Below are positions 59,130 through 64,000 of a stretch of 64,000 nt of DNA, in pieces. The translations under genes were made by a program, and so were the position numbers. Below the pieces are notes generated by a model that saw only the letters and a program-made list of their open reading frames with translations, had not been told where the DNA came from and searched no databases. The stretch is taken from NCBI RefSeq assembly GCF_000247695.1, contig NW_004624843.1:803647-867646 (forward strand), in the 5' to 3' direction. The number at the start of each line of letters is the position of its first letter. Position 1 is the stretch's first letter. The stretch is from Heterocephalus glaber (Eukaryota; Chordata; Mammalia; Rodentia; Bathyergidae).

Positions 59130-59138
59130 ACTTGATTT
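59130..59138. repeat. SINE target duplication, right
   Basis: It is an exact copy of 58937-58945. Confidence 0.8.
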
Positions 59139-60587
59139 GTAGTCTATCTTTTCTACTCTGTCCCTGGAGGTGGAAGAAATAAATCCATGTGTTCAGCTCA
59201 CCATTTTTCAATGGAAAGCTTGTTTATACTTAGTAATTGAGGACTCATTTAATCAGCCACTCATTCCATTTTCAAGAAACATTTACTGAATATTTTCTCA
59301 CTAACTAGCAACATCCTAACAGCCTAATACATGTGTGACACATTTATTTAACATCGTTTTAAATCAGGTGCCTGCTATTGGGCAGGCAGTGTAAAGAACT
59401 GCATGATTCAGTGTTTCAGGGCACCAAGGCAAATAGTCAGGAGGACCTCTAAATTCTCTCTTCTCAAAAAGCTAAAGAGGAAGATACATATTTATCTCTC
59501 TCAGGGCTTGAATGCAATGACTTCCAACTTTCAACTCAAGAATTCGGAGAAACACGATCTATATGGAGACTGGAATCTAGATTTCCAGCTTAGACACTGA
59601 GATGAGGCCTGCCAGCTGTCCGCTTTGTCAACTTTCTCCTTTCTCAAGCTAGGGACTGCATGTTCAGCTTCCTTTGCAATGGAATATGAGTGAAAATAAT
59701 CTATGCTCAATTTATGAGTTGTTTACTTAGCAGGAAATGCCTGGTCCTAGGCTCCTTTTCTCCCCATATCATATGCTTTAAATATGGATAAATCAATGTC
59801 CAACTTTGATCATGCAGAAGTGGAGAATGATGCAATTCATAGAAAAATAAAATGGATAGAAGCCAAGTGCCTCAAGGAATAGTCTCCCCAGCCAGCTAGA
59901 CCAGACAGGTGGTCCATGAGGAGTCAAGACACTTCTCTCTGAAGTAAGCCACTCTATTTTAAGAGTCTCTTTATTAGAACATTTTAAAATAATGAAACAA
60001 CTTTGACCAAATAATTGCTAACTCTATCAATTTCCACACATTGTTAGAACTATACTTGACAAATGATGTCAGCCATAGTTTCCAAATATTCAAACAAATA
60101 AAAATTCAGAAAACAAATGCACAAAATATGTACCCTGATATCCTTGCCCCTTCAAATCTATACACCATAAACCAAATAAAAATTTGCCAGGGAAAAGATC
60201 AGTCATTTTAGATAGCTTATCTTTGGCTACAGTAACGGCAACTATACTCAATTTACAAATTCCATCAATTAGAAATCAAAATAGACATTTTAATTCTATC
60301 ATAAAATAGGAATTAAGTAAAAACAGTTGGACAGTAATTCCACAGAATACTTAAGGTTTCTTCTCCTTAATTTTTCCTAATGTTCAACTAATAAATCTTT
60401 CACTCTCTTATCTTAGAGGAGGAAACAAACTACTTTTTTTTTTTCATTTTCAATAAGGACTTGATACTTGACTATATGCTACTACTCTCTTTTTTACCCA
60501 AAATTAATTACATTAGCAAAATATTATCAAGTTTATCAGGTTATTAACTTTTATAAAATTCATGTATCTACAACTACACTGTAGACA
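59139..60587. other. Unassigned AT-rich sequence
   Basis: No gene or nameable repeat is visible. Confidence 0.45.
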
Positions 60588-60735
60588 GAGGCAGAAGAAT
60601 CACAAGTTCAAAGCCAGCCTGGGCAATTTAGCGAGATCCAGCCTCAAAATTTAAAAAAATAAAATAAAAAAGGGGAAGCATGAAGGTTGGTGGTAGAATA
60701 CTTGCCTAGCACAGGTTCAAACCCCAGTTTAAATA
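60588..60735 (+). mobile_element. Dimeric B1-ID SINE, worn
   Basis: The B1 part contains 'agacagaggcagaagaatcac', 'ttcaaagccagcctgggc' and 'ttagcgagatccagcctc'. After an A-rich linker the ID part reads 'ggtagaatacttgcctagc' and 'aggttcaaaccccag'. Confidence 0.8.
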
Positions 60736-61797
60736 TGAACATATTTTAAAATATATATTTATGTGTGTGTGTGTATAAGCAGTTCTAAATAAAAATTCCA
60801 CTGAAAATATAGAAAACTTAAAGGAAATTCTATGTCGGGAAGTGTGGAGTTGATCTGTTTAAAATTACTCAAAGGTTATAGTTTTAAAAAGCAGGGCAAG
60901 AGAGGAGTTTTGCCTTTGATCAGGGCAGAAAGCTACAAGACACTATCACTCTTACACTAATAACCAAAGCAAGTCATACTGGTTATAAAAATTGTGCTGT
61001 TTTTCACCCAAAAGTGATCTGAAGATCCAAAAAGCACTAAAAGTCAGAGAATGATCTGCAAGTTGGAGGAAATAGACATGTGGCTGTTCTCAACCCTGAT
61101 AAGCAGGCAAAAAAAAGGGATCTAAGACTTATGCTGGTAAAGACATGCAAACTCACATCCTTGGACCCCCTTTGCTTGACTTCTAAAACAGGCCAAATTA
61201 CTCTACAGTAGTAAAAGTCAGGAATGGTCCGCATGGAGCTTAGATTTGGACAAAAGGAGTGAGAATTGACAGAATAGGGACATGAATGTCATTGATTCTG
61301 TGTTGGAAATTTTGTTTTCTGTAATAGTTATTCACATGAATACACGGGGCAAAATTCCTCCATCTCAACACTGCAGATCCACACATTGTATTAAATGCAA
61401 ACTATACCTCAATATTTTAAATAATGGGCCATGAAAAATTAAATTATTCTTAGGGTGCCCTTCACGTACAAGTTCCTTAACTTTGTATATGTTGTTATTA
61501 TAGATTATGTTTTCCACATTCATAAATCAAGTTCTAAATAAAATTAAGATATCTCAGATACTCTGAGGAAAATATGAAAACTTAATTTTTAAGACCTCAA
61601 ATGAAACACCAGGAAAAGCAAAAACAGCCAACAAACATTAAATAAACTTTCAACCCAAAGTGGTTTACTCCAAGCTTAGTTTAAACTAAATGTTTCCTTC
61701 ACACTCAGACAGTTTTCTTAACTTCAGCTCATCTGAGAAAGCTACACATTAATATTGAGTTTCACGGTCATTTGAAAATAAATCCTCGAACCTGTGT
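60736..61797. other. Unassigned AT-rich sequence
   Basis: No gene is visible. A short (TG)n run lies near 60763-60774. The reverse frame at 61037-61234 shows no domain. Confidence 0.4.
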
Positions 61798-62330
61798 ACT
61801 GAGGATGCCGACAGCTGTCCCAGCCCAGCCCATTTACATTGCCTTGCTAAGGTGGCTTTGATGTTTTGTTGCTGTTACTGTAAGCCAAGCCTGGAGGTAA
61901 AGTCAGGGTTTATAATTATGAACATTAAAATCCCATTTCATTTGCCAGTTCGAAGATGTCCCTGAATACAACTTAAACTTTCCAGGGAACAGGGCCTCCA
62001 GCAGGGGTTACAAAGCACCGGACGGAAGCTGTTGCAGAACCTGTGGCCCGACCTACACGATCTCCTACAGCAGCTCCCCCATTCTCCCCTCCTCTCCGCC
62101 ATCACCACTGCCCAGGAGGAGTACACACTGGGCTTTTATTGTCCATTTTAATGAAGGGTGGTGCTTGGCTAAAAGACACACATTTAGAAGAAACAAAGGG
62201 GACAAGAAGGGGAAGATGGCGGCGGAAATTGGGTGGAAAAAGGAAGAAGACATTAGAGGGAGGGGCACGGATGCCGCCCCTGTGAGCTGTGAGCCCCTCT
62301 TGTCTCCAAAAGGCATGGAGTTCACGGGCT
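61798..62330. promoter_or_regulatory. CpG-containing patch with AAGATGGCGGC motif (candidate)
   Basis: This is GC-richer and has more CpG dinucleotides than its surroundings (for example 'cgacctacacg', 'ggcggcgg'). It carries AAGATGGCGGC at 62213-62223, the classic YY1-type core seen in many mammalian promoters and also at the start of some L1 5' UTRs. No repeat is recognisable. Overlapping frames on both strands (61938-62398) are low-complexity. I infer a possible weak promoter or conserved element only. Confidence 0.25.
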
Positions 62331-62474
62331 GCACAGGGTTCAGACTCTTGAGTTTTGCTTTTATTTCTTCATTGGGAGAAATTTATGATATTCTTTGAAT
62401 TTTTAGGGTTTATTTGAATGACTTTTAACTTTAGAACTCATTACATTTGGACACAGAGGGGTACATGTGCACAT
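62331..62474. other. Unassigned sequence
   Basis: Nothing recognisable. Confidence 0.4.
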
Positions 62475-62516
62475 GCGTGCGTGCGTGAGTGCGTGCGTGT
62501 GTGTGTGTGTGTGTGT
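62475..62516. repeat. (GTGC)n/(GT)n microsatellite
   Basis: The compound run passes from GCGT units to pure GT. It produces the CVCV frame at 62418 and the HTHT frame opposite. Confidence 0.95.
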
Positions 62517-63529
62517 TATGATTACCTGTGTTTTCTCTCTGTGTTGGTTTTACTTTCCAAGGAAAGCCCGACATTCTGGAGCAGCTCCAGACATTCTCTC
62601 TTGAGGGCAGAAATAGTGTATTTGAAAACTTACATATCTGTGTGCTAGAAATGAAGAAATTTAGGTTTCCAGCCATTTCTATTTAATAATCCCATGACTC
62701 TGGTACTTGCCTAAGTTTGAGCCTGTTATTACCCCAAAAATACAGCGCTTTAAATCTCAATTCCCACAATCCCACACTCTGACTTCAACGTGACTATAGT
62801 TCCCTGGCTCTAACAAACTTTTGACCTTACCAAGACCTCCTCTTCTTTAAACATACATTATACTCCCTTCTCTTTTATATCACTTTTAATTATGTTGCTT
62901 CTATTTTACTCATTTGTAGAAAATTAAGCCTTTGTTAAAAGTAACCTCAACCTGTTTTTAGAAAGAGCCAAGAATGGCTAAAGAAAATCAGGCATCACCT
63001 TAAGTTTATGTCCATACCCTTGGGGGTCTTTTGCACTTACAGAGAGCATCCCATAAATCCCCGCTCCATCCTTCTCCCACTCCTCTGGAGGGCGACTGTA
63101 AAACTCCATCTTCATTCTTCCCTGATTGCTTCACTTCCTCCATTACTGAGAAATAATCTGCAGCATACTCCACCTTCGCACATATTTTTCAAGATAGCTT
63201 GTACTTATATTAAGATCAGTCTCTCCCACCTGCTCGCCAGAGTCTTGCCCTCTTGCTCATTCAGATGTTGTTCAAATAACCCTTTTGCTTTTTTCTGCCT
63301 CTTCAGTTGTTCATGTTTATTGGATTATTTGGTTTGCACAAAGTATGCTTGTCTTTCTACCATTTAAAAAATAATAACGTATTGATTTTAACACATTGAT
63401 AACATCTTGAAATTAATGACTTCCATCTCTCTTATTTATAGCACACTTCTATTTATAACACAATTCCTCCTCCAGAGAGTTATCTAAAATTGACTTTTAC
63501 AACTCATCATCTCCCATTCTCTTTTAAAT
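62517..63529. other. Unassigned, possibly old LINE
   Basis: The C/T-rich sequence from about 63000 has the composition of worn LINE 3' UTR. No gene is supported. The 119-codon frame at 63008-63367 has no domain. Confidence 0.35.
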
Positions 63530-64000
63530 CCACACATTAGTCTTTCACCCCCAGCACTCTATCCAAATGTTCCTGAAAAGATCGCCATTGACAGACATGC
63601 TACTTCCTCCTCTGGGTAACTTTCTCTCTTCCGCTTGCTGGGCCTGTCAGCTTCACCTGACATTGCTTTTTCCTCTCCACCAGCACTTCCCTGCTTCACT
63701 TTCCCAGTATTCCACCCACTGACCTGTCAGCCCTTCTTCTTCATCTCCGTGTTCTTCCCTCCAACCACTACACATCGGAAGTCGCCAATCCTCACCCTTC
63801 GCCTCTATTTTCCCATTCTTCACTCACTTCCTTGTTCATTGCCACAGAGCCTGATTTCATTGGAGGCTTTCAATTCCTTTGTTCCTGATGACCTCCAGTT
63901 CTATATCTGGATCCAGGCTGCTCACAAACTCCACACTTGAATACTCAGTTGCATGTTCAATATCCCCACTGGTCTAACAGACACTGAACGCTCAATACGA
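63530..64000 (+). mobile_element. Probable old LINE (same type as 7748-8520), runs off the right edge
   Basis: 'cactgacctgtcagcccttc', 'ctccacacttgaatactcag' and 'tcaatatccccactggtc' with 'agacactgaacgctcaat' follow the same old mammalian LINE pattern as 8400-8520. The 101-codon frame at 63635-63940 has no domain. Confidence 0.4.

Noticed and set aside
58762..59135. Serine/phenylalanine- and lysine/glutamate-rich frames
   Set aside because: They come from the (CTTT)n tract and the ID SINE.

Overview
This window looks like ordinary nuclear DNA of a rodent, and I see no convincing protein-coding gene in it. The rodent call rests on the repeats. There are 7SL-derived B1 SINEs, tRNA-derived ID SINEs, fused B1+ID dimers, ORR1-like MaLR LTRs, and L1 copies with a long G-rich polypurine tract in the 3' UTR. 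Old mammalian families (MIR, L2, MLT1, MER5A) lie beneath them. Fused B1+ID dimers are known from non-murine rodents such as the squirrel-related lineages, so I lean that way, but I cannot name the species. No reading frame exceeds 166 codons, none forms a believable exon chain, and most open frames lie inside repeats.

Layout, 0-22 kb: an L1 3' end at the left edge; an L1 with the ORF2 C-terminal part and full 3' UTR at 2.1-2.9 kb; a B1-ID dimer at 3.8 kb; MIR and old LINE pieces at 5-8.5 kb; a reverse-strand MaLR provirus remnant (3' LTR plus internal region) at 8.7-10.5 kb; L2 pieces at 11.2-11.7 and 14.1-14.3 kb; an L1 at 17.7-18.1 kb; a 5'-inverted (twin-primed) L1 with a 14-bp target duplication at 18.5-19.06 kb; and, at 20.4-21.5 kb, two old LTRs plus a GC-rich solo class II ERV LTR with a perfect 6-bp duplication.

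Layout, 22-45 kb: MIR, an old reverse-strand L1, a solo MaLR LTR at 27.5 kb, a short interstitial telomeric tract at 28.3 kb beside an unidentified degenerate reading frame, a young-looking ID SINE at 32.4 kb, a reverse-strand L1 at 32.6-33.1 kb, MER5A and L2/MLT1 at 34.7-35.9 kb, a minisatellite at 39.8 kb, a B1 at 40.9 kb, a 3'-truncated tailless U2 snRNA retropseudogene with an 11-bp duplication at 42.2 kb, and an MLT1 at 44.4-44.9 kb.

Layout, 45-64 kb: mostly unassigned AT-rich sequence with SINEs at 48.3, 50.3, 58.1, 59.1 and 60.6 kb, a 140-bp L1 stub at 49.5 kb, MaLR LTRs at 49.7, 52.0, 57.3 and 57.9 kb, a CpG-containing patch with an AAGATGGCGGC motif near 62 kb, and an old LINE running off the right edge.

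The window therefore reads as gene-poor intergenic or intronic sequence whose history is mainly L1-driven retrotransposition. That machinery plausibly placed the L1 copies, the SINEs and the U2 fragment, since their target duplications begin A-rich in the element's own orientation. I found no novel operon-like or defence-like system. The best second-look items are the U2 retropseudogene, the twin-primed L1, the solo ERV LTR, the SINE-seeded microsatellites and the telomeric tract.
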